64,000 nucleotides of DNA from Denticeps clupeoides (lineage: Eukaryota > Chordata > Actinopteri > Clupeiformes > Denticipitidae): the NCBI RefSeq assembly GCF_900700375.1, contig NC_041707.1, forward strand, positions 30,301,281-30,365,280, given 5' to 3'. Within the stretch, counting starts at the first letter, position 1, and each line of letters opens with the position of its first letter. Positions 48,651 to 61,393 of this stretch are shown here, piece by piece. Below the pieces are notes generated by a model, which was not told the DNA's origin, searched no databases, and saw nothing but the letters and a program-made list of their open reading frames with translations. Both the position numbers and the translations under genes were made by a program.

Positions 48651-50136
48651 GACACAGTGATGTTGATCTTGTGGGTGTTATTATGTGTGACCAGTTGGTC
48701 ACTGTAATTAATAGTGGGTCTGGGCGGAGTTGGGTGTGTGTTGACATACCATCATGTATGCAACATGTCGTGCTGCTACTAAATAGGTCCACAGATTCTG
48801 CACACACACTGTACATCTGCACAATATGGTGACCGGTCCCAATCCTGAGAGGACATGGGACACCACAGATGCATTCCATATTCCTTGACCTTTTTGTGAT
48901 TTCTGTCAAAGCATTCATTTGCTGTACATAATGTTTTTCTAATATGATGATGAACATGCCCTTTACCATATGCTGTTGAATTTCTTTTTCAAAATGGATC
49001 CATCTATCTGTAGATAACACCCATTAATATTTGCAGTGTGGGCAGATTTTTGTGAGGTGAGTTGGAGGATGTTCTCCAAAGCTATTTTTAGAAGTATTTA
49101 GATCTATTTTTAGAAATATGTCTTGCTCTGCAGATGGCAACCCTTTTTTTCAAGCCAGCCTTTATGCTGCATTTCCAGCGTACTGAGCTGTCGCCAGAGG
49201 CAACGCACGTTTCGCATGAGAATCATATCTGCATGCTCACTCCTCAGAAAGAGACCACTGTGACCTAGCAAAATATAACTGTGTTCGCCACCAGAAAAAA
49301 AAGCCTCAAAATAAATCTCATTAGTCAACAGCGAGGAATGGTACTTTCTCCCAATGGCCCAGCTGGTGTGCCATTCAAGACATCACTAAGAATACATTAG
49401 CAGATTGTAAAGATGTTTATATTAGTATTTCACTTATAGATGCTAGTATTTCACTTTTGCTTAAAGGTAGTCTCAGTATAAGGTCGGAGCACATGCTATG
49501 AGGCATGAACATGCCTTAGCATTCCCATTGAAACTGTACTCATTTGTAGTGGCCCATTTGGAACATCAATCAGTCGGTGCTTTCATAGTACATAGTATTA
49601 GCTCATTCACGTGCGGGGTGGACGCTGAATAAATATTTTCACAGTGGTTCCGGAGCTGATTCATCAACACTTATGTAACAGGGATTAGATGAACAGTATC
49701 TAACTGGGATAAAAAAACTGCTCTATTTATAGCACCCCAGGCACCCCCAAAATAAATAGATCTTGCTTGACTGATGGATACTTTTATGACACAATAGTGT
49801 CAGTCAAGCAAGTGCTTCTGTCAGTTCTCATTGTCAGATTGGAGAGGTTTCCAGCCTCTAACACAGAAACAGTAGACTAGTAAATTACGTTTGTAGAGTG
49901 AAATAAAATGAGATGAGTGTTTTTACATGTGTGACATACTATAGTTATCCCGATACCAAAACTCCTAAAAACAGTTCAAATTGGTCATATATAGGTTAAC
50001 ACAGGAGAACAATGAAACACTTTGGACTCAGAGAACAGGTTAGCTCTATAGCTAGCACTATCGTGGTGTTAGAAATGACAACATAAGGTTACATTTGATG
50101 ATACATGACAATAAGAACATCATCAATCAAACTATA
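48651..50136. other. Intergenic, no gene seen
   Basis: AT-rich, with short chance ORFs only; no repeat family assigned. Confidence 0.3.
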
Positions 50137-50395
50137 ACTCCTAAGCCTAGCAGTTAAGGAAGTGGCCCCATATTCAGAAGGTTGCCGGTTTGAATCCCGA
50201 TCTGTCAAGGTGCCACTGAGGTGCCACTGAGCAAAGCACCATCCCCACACACTGCTCCCCGGGCGCCTGTCATGCCCACTGCTCACTCAGGGTGATAGGT
50301 TAAATGCAGAGGACAAACTTCACTGTGTGCACCATGTGCTGTGCTGCTGTGTATCACATGTGATAATCACTTCACTTTTACTTACTATTAAAGTT
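50137..50395 (+). mobile_element. tRNA-derived SINE
   Basis: The head has an A-box-like TAGCAGTTAAGG and B box GGTTTGAATCCC. The body has GCACCATCCCCACACACTGC, CCCCGGGCGCCTGTCATGCC and TTAAATGCAGAGGACAAAC. The end is AATCACTTCACTTTTACTT. The sequence GAGGTGCCACT is duplicated in the body (50208-50229). It is nearly full length and is a different family from the SINE at 32826. Confidence 0.8.
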
Positions 50396-52490
50396 ACATT
50401 CACATAGTGAACATTGCAGAGGAGCCAGTTTATGCATATGCCTTAAAAGTACAGGTTTAGGCTCGAAATGATGATGTCTAGAAATTTGTGCAACCATGCT
50501 TTTCTATCGACTGCCACACTGTCCTTGTGATGTGACCAACTGGCAACCCTCTCAACCTCAGATTCACCAGTGTGAATGGATAGGTGTCCAACTCCTTGAT
50601 ATTTCTGTTCTGGGGAAAGTACAGAATTGTCCGGGTGGTGGAGTGCATGTGAGTCACCATGGAGATGACAATGTCTGTAGCCTTATTTTTTCAGTGTACA
50701 GTCAGGGGTGGAAGAGTTGAACATCTTGGATGTAGTCAACAGATTAATGCTTCTTGTTTCTTGCTGAGGAATAAGACATCCACCTTTGTTCAAGTGGTGG
50801 ATTCAAGTGGTTTTTGGGTCAGTGCTTATGAGCAGATTTAAGCCACAAAGAGTCAGATCATTTCAATCAAACTGCTTTGACATTATGATGCATGTTCAGT
50901 TATGCAGAAACTCTTCTCAGTATGAGCACTACACTTCTGTTTAGTGTAATTAAGGCCTAATAGTAAATGTTGCTTAATAAATGTATAATGATCATGACAG
51001 CTCCTGTCATTAAGCTCTTGGAAAGAGTTATTATCTCTTGCAATATCTATTAGTTGTTAGTAGAGAAACTGTGTCAGACCTCGTTCCCTGAAAATTGCAT
51101 TCAAAATGCAATGCCCTATTTATAGAAAAATGTAATCTGGCAACTAGATAGCACTCTTTTGCTCTGACACTGGAGTGCATCATGTTCATTACTGGAGTGA
51201 ATTGATAGTGTCATTTGCAGCAGATGCCAGGTGACAAGGTCCCTGTGTGAGAGTCTAACCACATATTACAGAAGATCTGATGTGTCACAGTGATCCAATT
51301 CACTTTTCATTTGGATGAGCATATACTTCACATGTAGAAGGGATTACAAGTTATAAAGACACACATAAACTTACAGAATGATATCTTGAAGGAGACCAAA
51401 ACAAAAGTGAACTTATTTGGTCCTCAGTAACTACACCTGGGGTTCAATGTAAGGCACACAAAAAATGTGGTCATTTTAACATACATCTGTATACAGAGTT
51501 TTGTAGGTTGTGTGTTGATCCAGTGTTCATTACAAATGAGAGCATGACTCTGTATGTTAAGTGATTAATTTACCAGTCATATCAATTATCTTATTATATG
51601 TTTACCAAAATATTCTTCATTCTAAATCAACAGTTACTTTTGTTTAATTAAGTCTTAAACAATATACATCTAACAACATATCTTCTCAGACAGACATTTC
51701 ACTAGGCTTGACAAATTGTATTTACATTTTCTCTCATGCACATGTGTCATTTGGTTATGACCATAATTTTTGTAAAATTGATGTAAGCAGTCCCTGCATA
51801 CATTTTGATAGTAATATACTGATCTGCTGATCCGTGGACATCAATCCCAATACATGGCATTGCATTTCATACAGCAGCTTTAAAACACTCTATAATACTT
51901 CATGGGCAAAGTTCCCTTCAGCAAAAATCTGTTCAGATAAAATATGAACAGGTCAAGTGATGTGATCAGCATAAATGCATCCATTTGTAGGTAATCTGTT
52001 AAGGAAAGATTTTCTCTTTATAAATGTTATAGTATGGGATAACTATTTAGTCAGCATGGACTTTAGACACTTTTAGTAAAACTAGGGTAAAGCACTGTCA
52101 ACCCCTTTGCTTTGGCGATCATTGTGTAAATAAGTCAGATGTCCACTGTTGAACATTTATTATTGTATTTGAGGAGGTCGAGCAAGACTCTGAAAGAATT
52201 CTGTGAGGCATGTGTGGATTGAACCCGTTTTCCAGCACATTTCCAGCACATCATGATCACATTCTTCAAGGCATACTTGATGTTTTATGGAGTGGTGTAT
52301 GTGGTCTTAGGTAGGTAGAGCATGCTAAATGAATGTCCACATAAATCAAAGGACATTCCTAGCAGGACGTTCCCCTGAGAATCCCACTGCCTTGATGCAC
52401 TATATGGAACAGTAGATGGATGGATGGAGAAATGGGTTTTATCCATCTGCAGCAAGATTGTCTTATTAAACTTACATCACGCGCAATAAA
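50396..52490. other. Intergenic flank upstream of kcnk2
   Basis: AT-rich, no gene or repeat recognised. Alternative upstream kcnk2 exons, known in mammals, could lie here, but I could not identify one. Confidence 0.35.
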
Positions 52491-52503
52491 AACACACTGA
52501 ACA

Positions 52504-52643
52504 TATAAAACGTGCGGACCGATGCGCAGCGCGGTGGGCTGGACGGACCCACCCATCCCTCCCTGTCCCGTCTCCTCTCCGCTGTTTACTCGGGCGTGGG
52601 CTGCGCGGACTCCTCCGCGGGAGATTAAAACCGCACCGCGGGG
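52504..52643 (+). promoter_or_regulatory. kcnk2: kcnk2 promoter and 5' untranslated region
   Basis: TATAAAA at 52504-52510 is followed by a CpG-rich stretch (52512-52720) with GC-rich motifs, in contrast to the AT-rich flank. Transcription would be expected to start about 30 bp after the TATA box, giving a short 5' untranslated region before the first exon's end at 52697. Inferred from composition and motif only. Confidence 0.5.
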
Positions 52644-53126
52644 ATGTGCGCATCTGTCCGCGCCGAGGGGACGAAGAGCAGCGAGCCGGGCGCACAAGTA
52701 AGTCCCCGCGCCAAACTTTACGCACGAACCGTCCGCTGGTGCTGCTCAGATCTTTCCTTTCCTTGTGCGTCCTTGTCCTTTGCTCCGCAGCCAGCATTAC
52801 AGCATCCCAACATATACATATTACTTTACACGTTTTTTTTTATGAACGTTTACAGAACAGCATGTGGTATTTTTTTTTATGGCGAACTGTGTACGTCTGT
52901 ACAAATGTAATATTTAGTAATAGTTTTGGGGCAAGGTTTGTTGTAATTTCATCATGAATGGATTTGACATTTTTCCTATGTGAAAGCTTAATCATAGTTT
53001 CAGGTCTATGTAGCATTCAGCGTTTGGTTTTCCTTCTAGTGGCAGCACCTGACCTTTTGGATCCTAAATCGGCCACACAGAACACCAAGCCAAGACTATC
53101 CTTCTCCACCAAGCCAATCGTCCTGA
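52644..53126 (+). CDS. Possible overlapping upstream ORF in kcnk2 mRNA
   Basis: ATG at 52644 reads 18 codons to the exon end (52697) and, if spliced to 53040, 28 more in a different frame from the channel before TGA at 53124-53126. It therefore starts before and ends after the channel start. The peptide ([18 protein letters not shown]...) has no recognisable domain, so a translational-control role is more likely than a functional product. It depends on the first exon being as modelled. Confidence 0.35.
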
Positions 53127-56100
53127 ACTCTGGGGACGAGTGTGACACCTTGGTCACAGTGATGAAGTGGAAGACTGTATTGGCAATTTTCCTGCTGGTG
53201 GTGCTGTACCTCATCATTGGAGCCACGGTGTTCAAGGCTCTTGAGCAGCCCCATGAAATCTCCCAAAAGTACACCATCTTGAAAGAGAAGATGGATTTCC
53301 TGTCCCGTCACACCTGTGTCAATGCCACAGAGCTGGAGGACCTTGTGAAGGTATGCTGCTTATTTTTCCTAATTGTGTGCTCTGAATTTTTCTTCCTATC
53401 AATTAGCCATGACATTCCCATATTCCCATATTATACAATATATATAGAATTCTAAATAATATATAGAATATATTTGTATATTATGAGTGGATGAATGATT
53501 TATTATGCTGGAATTACAAAGTTTTTGTTGTTAATGTAAATCTGTAGTATTCTCCCCAACAGCAAGTAGTATCAGCAATGAAAGCTGGAGTCAGTCCATC
53601 TGGCAGCCCCTCCAATGAAACCAGTCTTTGGGACCTTAGTAGCTCCTTCTTTTTTGCAGGAACTGTCATCACAACCATAGGTAAGACCTGGCCCACTATA
53701 CTGGTCACTACGAAGCTTTCCATTTAGGCATAATTCCTTTGTTTCCAATGAATCACAATTTAAATGTTTCCTAGAACATTTACCTAAATTAGCCAAAGGC
53801 CTCGAGTAGGCCTTTTAAAAACATGCAAAGGCCATTTCATCTTATTTTGTCATTGGATTTCTTCATCAAAATTAACACTAATAGAGATACAACTACTGTC
53901 CTTTTCAATTCCAAGCCTTTACTTGGTATATATGGAGTCTCTAGCTCAAACTCTAGCAATACATTTATAAAGTACATTTATTAATTCGATGTAGCATGTC
54001 TGATCTCACAAAAACCAGCTAACCCAATTAGCCTTAAATTTCAACTGAATCCATGATCACTGTCAAAAGAAGCTGTCTGAACTCTGAATAGTTCAGGAAT
54101 ACATGTTAGGCCATATTGCATCACACATGAAAAACCAGGGCATCTAAAATCTAAATCTAAATCTGAATTTTTGGTGTTAGAGTAACCAGTCTTACTGAAA
54201 CGCAAGGTGAGACACTGTGAAAACTTGTACTTGTTAAATCATGGACTGTGAAAACGTCTAGGACATGAGAGGGTCTGGTTATATTTGAACAATAGTTCTA
54301 GTCTTCTGAACATGTCAGAAAATGTCTACTTTTCCTGTAAATAAACCACAATGTTAAATGACACACTGTTTTTGTGTGTAGTGGTGAGCTAACATAAGAA
54401 ATAAAATGCATCAGCTCATTTTGTGCATCAGCTCATTTTGATGAGGGGGAAATAATAAAGAAAACTGAAAAAACAAAACCTGGTGTTTCAGAAAGCATGA
54501 CCAGCTTCTTATGTTTCAGGCTTTGGAAATATTTCTCCACACACAGAAGGAGGCCGAATCTTCTGCATAATTTATGCCTTGCTGGGAATCCCGCTTTTTG
54601 GATTTCTTTTGGCTGGTGTTGGCGACCAGCTCGGGACCATTTTTGGAAAAGGCATAGTCAAGGTTGAAAAGGTGTTTGTGGTAAGTATTTGCATCAGTTT
54701 TTCAAAAGTCTTAAATCACGCAAACCGTACCATCTACTATTTCCTTTTATTTATGCATGCACTGCCATTCCAGACTCCTTTCAGCATTCATTGTGTTATT
54801 TTAATACATTTTAATAAAGCAGGAGTGAAAAAAGCAGTAATAATTTACCTTTCTTCTTTGTAGCTCATGCTAAATAGCAAGACTTTACCTGTACGATTTA
54901 CAAATATGTGCATCATTGGCATGGTATATGTTCCACCATTGTTTTCAATTGATAAAAGCCTGTGTTGTACCGTACAGGCCCCCTTCAGGCCACCAAATCA
55001 ACCCTGATACATTGAGGCATACATTCACAAGAAACACAGATGCTGATCACCACTTCACCTATTTTTGTCTGCGTCAAGGTTTAAATAAATCATATTGACC
55101 CCATTTTTTGTCATTACAGAAATGGAATGTTAGCCAAACCAAAATTCGTGTGACATCCACAGTCCTCTTCGTTCTGTTTGGCTGCTTCTTGTTTGTAGCC
55201 ATCCCTGCCATCATTTTCAAGCACATAGAGGGCTGGAGTGCCTTGGAATCTATTTATTTTGTTGTAATCACACTAACCACCATTGGATTTGGAGATTTTG
55301 TGGCAGGTAAATGCTATTTGATTCTCTGTTTTTCAATGAAAAAATGTGTGTGCAATCCACTGTGCTTTGGCAGTTTTATAATATGAAAAAAAATCTCAGC
55401 AAATGAAATGCCAGAGTAAAAATTACAGCTATGTACAGCTGCTTCCTATTCACATCATTGTGTACAGTTACACCCTGGTGATATTACAATATTTGACTTT
55501 TAAAATGGAAGACATGTGAAATACATACAAAATATAATATACATTTGTATAGCTTCTGTTGCATTATTGTAACCATATAATTTATGTGGCCAAAATAGCT
55601 CTTGTGATTTTATTGAGTTATGAAAGTCTGTTATTTTTTCTGGACACAGGCAACATTTACAGTGCATTGTCAATTGTGATTATTAGATGGAACCTGAATA
55701 GAAAAGACAAGTAGGCCAACAATTGATCCCTGAGGAACTCTGTTTAATATTTACTCAGTACAATCCTTGTATTGTTAAGTCAGACCCTAAAGATGAACCT
55801 GTTAGCTAAAGTCAACCTAAAAGATTAACCTAGTGGATATAAAAGATGATCAGATATATTAGGAAAAAATATACACTAGTCCAAAGTTTGGATGTACCTT
55901 CAAAAGTTGCCTCATGTGATGCTACATTATATGAGTGAATGATAAAAATGTGTTTAGCCTAAACCTTCAGAACTGTTGGAAATCATCCCTGTTCTTTATC
56001 TTAAGGTGGCTGAGAGAAGCCAAGTGTGTGAAATGCTGCAATCATAGCAAAATCTCCCTGCTTTGGAGAGACACAAATGTTTAACTTTTGGCTTTTTGCT

Positions 56101-59100
56101 ATTCTTTTGTTTGGTTTATTATATGACCTATAATGCATTATTTCAAAGTCCAGTGTCTTCAGTTTTATTCTATAATGTAAAAAGTGCAGAAGTTAATAAT
56201 GCAGAAGTAAAATTCTTTCTCCCTCACAGGTGGTTCAGATATTGAATACCAGGAATATTACAAGCCTATTGTCTGGTTCTGGATTCTGGTTGGTCTTGCC
56301 TACTTTGCTGCTGTTCTCAGTATGATAGGAGACTGGCTTCGCGTTATATCAAAGAAAACAAAAGAAGAGGTGAGAAATTATTCTTAATTCATATAGTCAT
56401 AAAGACACATAGGACGTGCCAGTAAGTATTGCTACAGTATGTATATTAGGCCATATTAGGCCATTGTTCACTGTTCAAAGATATAAAACATATCAAAAGC
56501 AAAAAATAACATTTTTTTTTATTGCAAATCTTTATAATTCAGATTAAGTGAAGTTACAGTGGTTATTGACAAATGTCAAATGGCTCACCATGGTGAGTAA
56601 CAGCTCACCAAATATCAGAGGACCCAGTATTCACAACATTCCTGTGTAAACTCCTTCACATGATTTGAATGAGTTTTGTTTCTGAAAGTCAGTTTTAATC
56701 AGTGATTATATTGCAGTGTTACAGTGTAACAGAGAATATAATATAGTTTTAGTTACATGGAATATTGAGAGAAACCTCTTCTGGTTTATGGAATCCCATC
56801 CCCTGTTCAGACTGATCTATTCTTGTGCAATAAAACATTTACAAATGTTCTCTTTTGACGAAGAGATTTTTACATACCATGGTAAAATTGTTTTTTAAAA
56901 AAAAACAAGACTTGTGTTAAACAGAGCAGTGCACAAACTTGTGACTATCATTAGAAGAAAAGTTTCAGATGTAAAGATAAGAGCAGTATTGCTTTGCAGA
57001 AAATGAAGAGCAATTAATGCAATAATAGATGCCAATTACTTAAAGCATTTAATTTAGATCTACAGGCTTGAAAAAAATAAGTATAAGGGTCAACTATGAT
57101 CTCTCAGGCATAAATGGCTAGCCTACTGACAAATGGTCAAAACAAATTAGAATACATTTTTTTTAGCATGCAAGCATCTGAAAGAATTGAATGTATTATT
57201 AGATTTTCAAACTCTATAGTATAATACTCTTTTAGTAGGAAAAGGCCTGAAGTTTATTTTTACTGTATATCTTAAACATTTTTAAAATACAATTGAGACC
57301 AAAATTATTAGCCCCTTGGGATCTATGAAACAGTTTGCTAAACCTCTTCCCAATGTTTTCAGCTTTTATGAAACTTGATATAATCACACATTCACCAGTG
57401 CTATTTAGTAGCTTTTGGTGTATTATGTAATACAGAATTGCTTTATATCAAATATAGTAAAAAATGGGGTGGTCAAAAATATTTCCCCCCATGTGAATGT
57501 TTGAGTTTGTCATGTCCGCAAGTTGACTGGGCAAGGAAGCACAAAGGTGGGACATTCTGGAACAAAAAAGGGGAGAACGAAAACAAACCTGCAGGCGTGT
57601 TCCGATTGCCAGAACTGAAACAACACTACATCTAAGTTGTATGGTCCACAAAAATATCGCAGCCGATGGGTGGAACCACAGCGCCCTCCAGATGGCCCAC
57701 GCAGAGAGGTGGTCCCGGACCCTCCGGCAACCACTTATTGCACTCCCAGTAGGTGCTTTCTGGTGACATGCAGCCCCTTTCACTGCACGTCCCTATCGGC
57801 AGTCCGACCAGCTCCCCTCCCTGCACTGCGCAGGGAGGTGATCCCAGACCCTCCGGCGACTGTTTGCTGCACCCCTGGATGGTGCCTTTCAGTGCGACCA
57901 GCTCCGGTCCTGGACCCTCTGGCGGTTGTTCACTGCATCCCTGGATGGTGCCTTCTGCTTGCAGTGTGACCAGCTCCCCACCTTGCACCGTGCAGGGAAG
58001 TGGACCTGGACCCTCTGGCGACTGTTCACTGCACCCCTGGATGGTGCCTTTCAATGTGATCAGCTCCGGTCCCGGACCCTCAGGTGGCTGTTCACTGCAT
58101 CCCTGGATGGTGCCTTCTGCTGGCAGTGCGACCAGCTCCCCTTCTTGCACCGCGCAAGGAGGCGGTCTTTGACCCTCTGGAGACTGTTCATTGCACCCCT
58201 GGGTGGAGCCTTCTGGGCACGTCCAGCCCCTCTCGCTGTCGACCCTGGTGCCAGTGTGGGGGCTTTGCCAGACCATCTGCTCAGCCCCTTCTGCATCTGT
58301 TGGGACAAGCAGGCTCTTTCTGCCTGTCCCAGCTGAATCCTCATGCCACCCAGGGGGTTCTGAGGTGCTCTGCCCCTGCTTACCGGCTACCGGCGGACCC
58401 AGCTCCGTCGCTTCCCCACCCAGCATCCCCTCAGGAGGAGTTCCCAACCCGTACCGCACCCCCCCAAAAAATACTTTGGGGCAGCACCCCTCCTGGCTGG
58501 ACAAAGGGGTATTTTGGAGCTCGTCCACCTTGTCCCGGATTTGTGCAGTCGGGTTCGATCCATGGCTCAGGCCGATCAAACTCCACCCTCAGTAGCTCCA
58601 GGAAGTCCCGATAACCCATCTTGTCTGTCTCTCCCTGCTGCCAAAGGGCTACGCCCCAGCCCTAAACTGACCAAATCAGACTCGTGAGTATGGTGGTGAT
58701 CTTCTCGCCGTCTGAGAGTGATGGAAGAGCAGCAAAGTACACACCACAGGGATGGCATGTACATGCTGCTCCGCCCACTCACCCGCAGACCTTGCCGCTT
58801 CCAGGTATTGTGGACCACCCGGGGATCAGTCTTATACCACGGTGCTCCTCCCTCATATCACCGGGAAGAAACCACTCCATCAGTAAGTGGGGGTCATATC
58901 TCGGTCTCGCCATGGAACTCAATACCATACCAAAAACAAAGGAAATTAGTCTGTAGCTCAGAAAGAAGACAGTATAGGCTCATGCTAAGGGGGAAGACTA
59001 TACTGCCATCTCCAAGTGATTCAAAGGGACTAAAACTGCTGTAAGTTGCATAATTGCCAAGTACAAAGAAACAAAGTCTGTAAGAAACCAACCTGGCTGT

Positions 59101-60345
59101 GGACGTAAGCAGCAGATATCAAGAACTCCTGACATTTGCCAAATGACCTGGCCTCTTCTGGAGACAGTGTTTGAGAAACACATTTGTGGTATATTTTGGT
59201 GGGCTTCATCCCAGAAGAACAACTTTACTCAAAGAGTGGCACACACATCAGAGCCAGTTGGATCGTCCTACAAGAAAATGACCCAAGGCACACAATGAAA
59301 TAAGTCCAACAGTTCCTCAAGGTTACAAAACCAAGATCCTGGAGTGGCTCACACAGAGCTCAGACATCAATCCTATTGAGAATCTGTGGCAGGTGCTCAA
59401 AGTGAATGGCCATGTTTGGAAACAATGCAATTTGGACCAGCTAGAATGATACAACAGAAGATCGGGACAAAATCAGAAGAACTGGGCCAGACCTACTCTA
59501 AGAGATTGGTGTCAGTTGTGACTCAGTTGTGGCTCATAATTTTGACCTCAACTGTACTTGTTGGTTGTTTCAGAATTCTTCCTGGGTTTTTTACACTTCG
59601 ACTTTATTGCACTATGAAAGTGTTTGAACAAGTAGGTAACAGCAGTGAACAGGAAATGCTACATGTTTACATTGTTTGCTTTACAGCTTGAGAGAGCATT
59701 ATTACATGACTGGATGGAAACACAGAATGACATTAGCTCCGTAGATTAGATTGTTCCATCATAGATTAGTGGTGTTCAGCACATGTAATTGCAGTTGAGG
59801 GTACTTCCTGGTCCTGGTCTGGGCATCAGAGGGAAGGTGGAAGCCAGTTCTGTATTGCACCTAAGTTTTAATCAAATACAAATGAATGCTGTGCAGGCCT
59901 TGAAATCCTAATGAAGATGTTTTAGTTTGTAGTGTACTTCACAAATCTTCACAAGATGTCTTACTATCATTTTGATCAATTGAAATATGACTGGTGCTTT
60001 GATCACCAGGTGGTTGAGATTCGAGCCCATGCAGCAGAATGGACTGCCAATGTCTCTGCTGAGTTTAAAGAGACAAGACGGCGCCTAAGTGTGGAGATCT
60101 ATGACAAGTTCCAGAGGGCTGCCTCCATCAAACGCAAGCTCTCATCAGAACTTGGCCTGAACCCCAGCCTGGAGATGACTCCAGGAAAGCAAACCCAATC
60201 AGTCAACTTCTCTGATGAACGGGAAAAGGAGAAAGATAAGGAGGCTCTCTCTCCCCTGACAAAATATGGCAGCCTGTTCTTCAATGGCCTTAGCCCAGAC
60301 TGTCCAGAATGTGGGGAGATAGCCATCATTGAACATCTCAAATGA
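52697..60345 (+). CDS. kcnk2: Potassium channel subfamily K member 2 (TREK-1)
   Basis: Exons: up to 52697 (its last A completes the ATG), 53040-53350, 53563-53680, 54520-54680, 55120-55306, 56230-56369 and 60010-60345. Phases agree and give 417 residues (the mammalian [10 protein letters not shown] isoform has 411). Order: N-terminal tail; TM1 about 46-68; extracellular cap with C93; pore 1 TTIGFGN (141-147); TM2 and TM3; pore 2 TTIGFGD (250-256); TM4 about 273-293; C-tail. Numbering coincides with mammalian TREK-1: M42 (alternative start MKWKTV), S300, E306 (pH and lipid sensing), S333 in RRRLS and S351 in KRKLS are all present. Glycosylation sites are NAT (95) and NET (122). It is a polymodal background K+ channel, active as a dimer at the plasma membrane. 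Two fish paralogues usually exist; which one this is I cannot say. Confidence 0.95.
55873..56170 (+). mobile_element. Tc1-type non-autonomous relic in a kcnk2 intron
   Basis: It starts CTAGTCCAAAGTTTGGATGTACC, similar to the terminal repeat family at 22637, and its far part TCTTCAGTTTTATTCTATAATGTAAAAAG fits the inner right end of that family. The middle is unrecognised and the right terminal repeat is missing. Confidence 0.45.
57290..59554 (+). mobile_element. Tc1-like transposon with terminal repeats, interrupted by another element
   Basis: The left end CAATTGAGACCAAAATTATT and right end AATTTTGACCTCAACTG are inverted repeats flanked by TA (57288-57289 and 59555-59556). Remnants of the transposase 3' half lie at about 59060-59480 on the + strand, for example [20 protein letters not shown] near 59340-59400. 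The 5' half has been replaced or pushed apart by the insertion at about 57505-58935. Dead copy within the last kcnk2 intron. Confidence 0.75.
57505..58935 (-). mobile_element. GC-rich insert with a 315-codon repetitive open frame, family unresolved
   Basis: A GC-rich block inside the Tc1 element, with approximate borders. The minus strand is open from 58579 to 57632, and the protein is low-complexity, built on units with [18 protein letters not shown]. The DNA has units beginning near 57867, 57933, 58029, 58095 and 58191, so unit lengths alternate 66, 96, 66 and 96 bp, all multiples of three. Minus-strand stretches further upstream ([18 protein letters not shown] from 58911; [20 protein letters not shown] near 58575) look like the start of a mobile-element protein I have not been able to place. 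A fossil; no terminal repeats were found. Confidence 0.5.
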
Positions 60346-61393
60346 GTTTATGTGAACATTGTGCTTTACGTACACTTCAGCACCAGCAGAAAGGAACCAA
60401 TTCCATCTTAAAAGCAGCTTGATACTGATTTGTATAATGTTATGGACATAAATGGCTGTAATTTTGCCATTACCTATGATAAAGCAAGCCGAAGGACCAC
60501 TTTATGCCTTGAACCAGCCATATGATAAACATGTGAGGAGAAGTGATTCTTCACCTTAACACAAAATCTTTTTTTCCCCCTGCCTTGCTTTACCTAAGAA
60601 TTCATATGTGTGCCTTAAAATATGAGGACATTTTCCCAACTTGCATGGATTTCCTTTATAAAATTCTGGTGACATAATGTAGACATAACTTGGTACAGTG
60701 TGATCCAAAGACATGTTCTACTTGAGGGATTTGATATTCAGCTGCTTTAGCAATCTAAAAGTGTCTTTAAACATGAATTAAAATACACATCAGCCTTAGA
60801 TCATTTTCAGCCAATGGAGTAGATTGACATCTTTCTAAAATGTTGCACTGTTTGTATTCATTTGTGTAGTTTAACAACATTTCTGTACAACAGGCTGTGA
60901 AGTTTGGCCTTTTGAGCAAACTTATGTTCTTGTGGTAATGTGTGGGTGAAATGATCCTTTTCAGTCACATCTGGTCTGTACTTGACTGTACTGGCATGAT
61001 TTATTTTTTATCATATGCATATCTATTTTTTTATACTGAAGTGATGTCACACTGGACCATTTTATTAAAAAATTCTAGGACTTTTGAGTATATGTTACAG
61101 AAGGATGGCACAACTGGAATTACATTGAATGTTGAATAGATCATAAGTTTCAAAACAGACTGGAAAAGAATGTCATCCTGCCTGAAAAGTAGCTAGATGA
61201 TAATTCAGTATAACCCATATATCAGTTTCTATGATAATACACCTGCCATTAAAAAATGCACTTTTGTTCACGTATGAAAAAATCTGTTGTGTTCACTAAT
61301 ACTTAATTTCACCTGTAAGCAAAATTTGTAAGCAAATTCTTTTCCATTATTTTTAAAATAACTGCCATAGATTTTGATCTTGCCTCTATATTC
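60346..61393 (+). other. kcnk2: kcnk2 3' untranslated region and flank
   Basis: AT-rich sequence after the stop. Candidate hexamers such as ATTAAA occur (for example around 61066 and 61251), but no clear end can be fixed. No other feature seen. Confidence 0.4.

Noticed and set aside
60223-60345. Loss of a kinase site in the TREK-1 C-tail (TQSVN where human has TLSVN after CRR)
   Set aside because: On counting residues, the characterised sites S333 (RRRLS) and S351 (KRKLS) are both present at identical numbers. The altered segment is a different, less conserved part of the tail.
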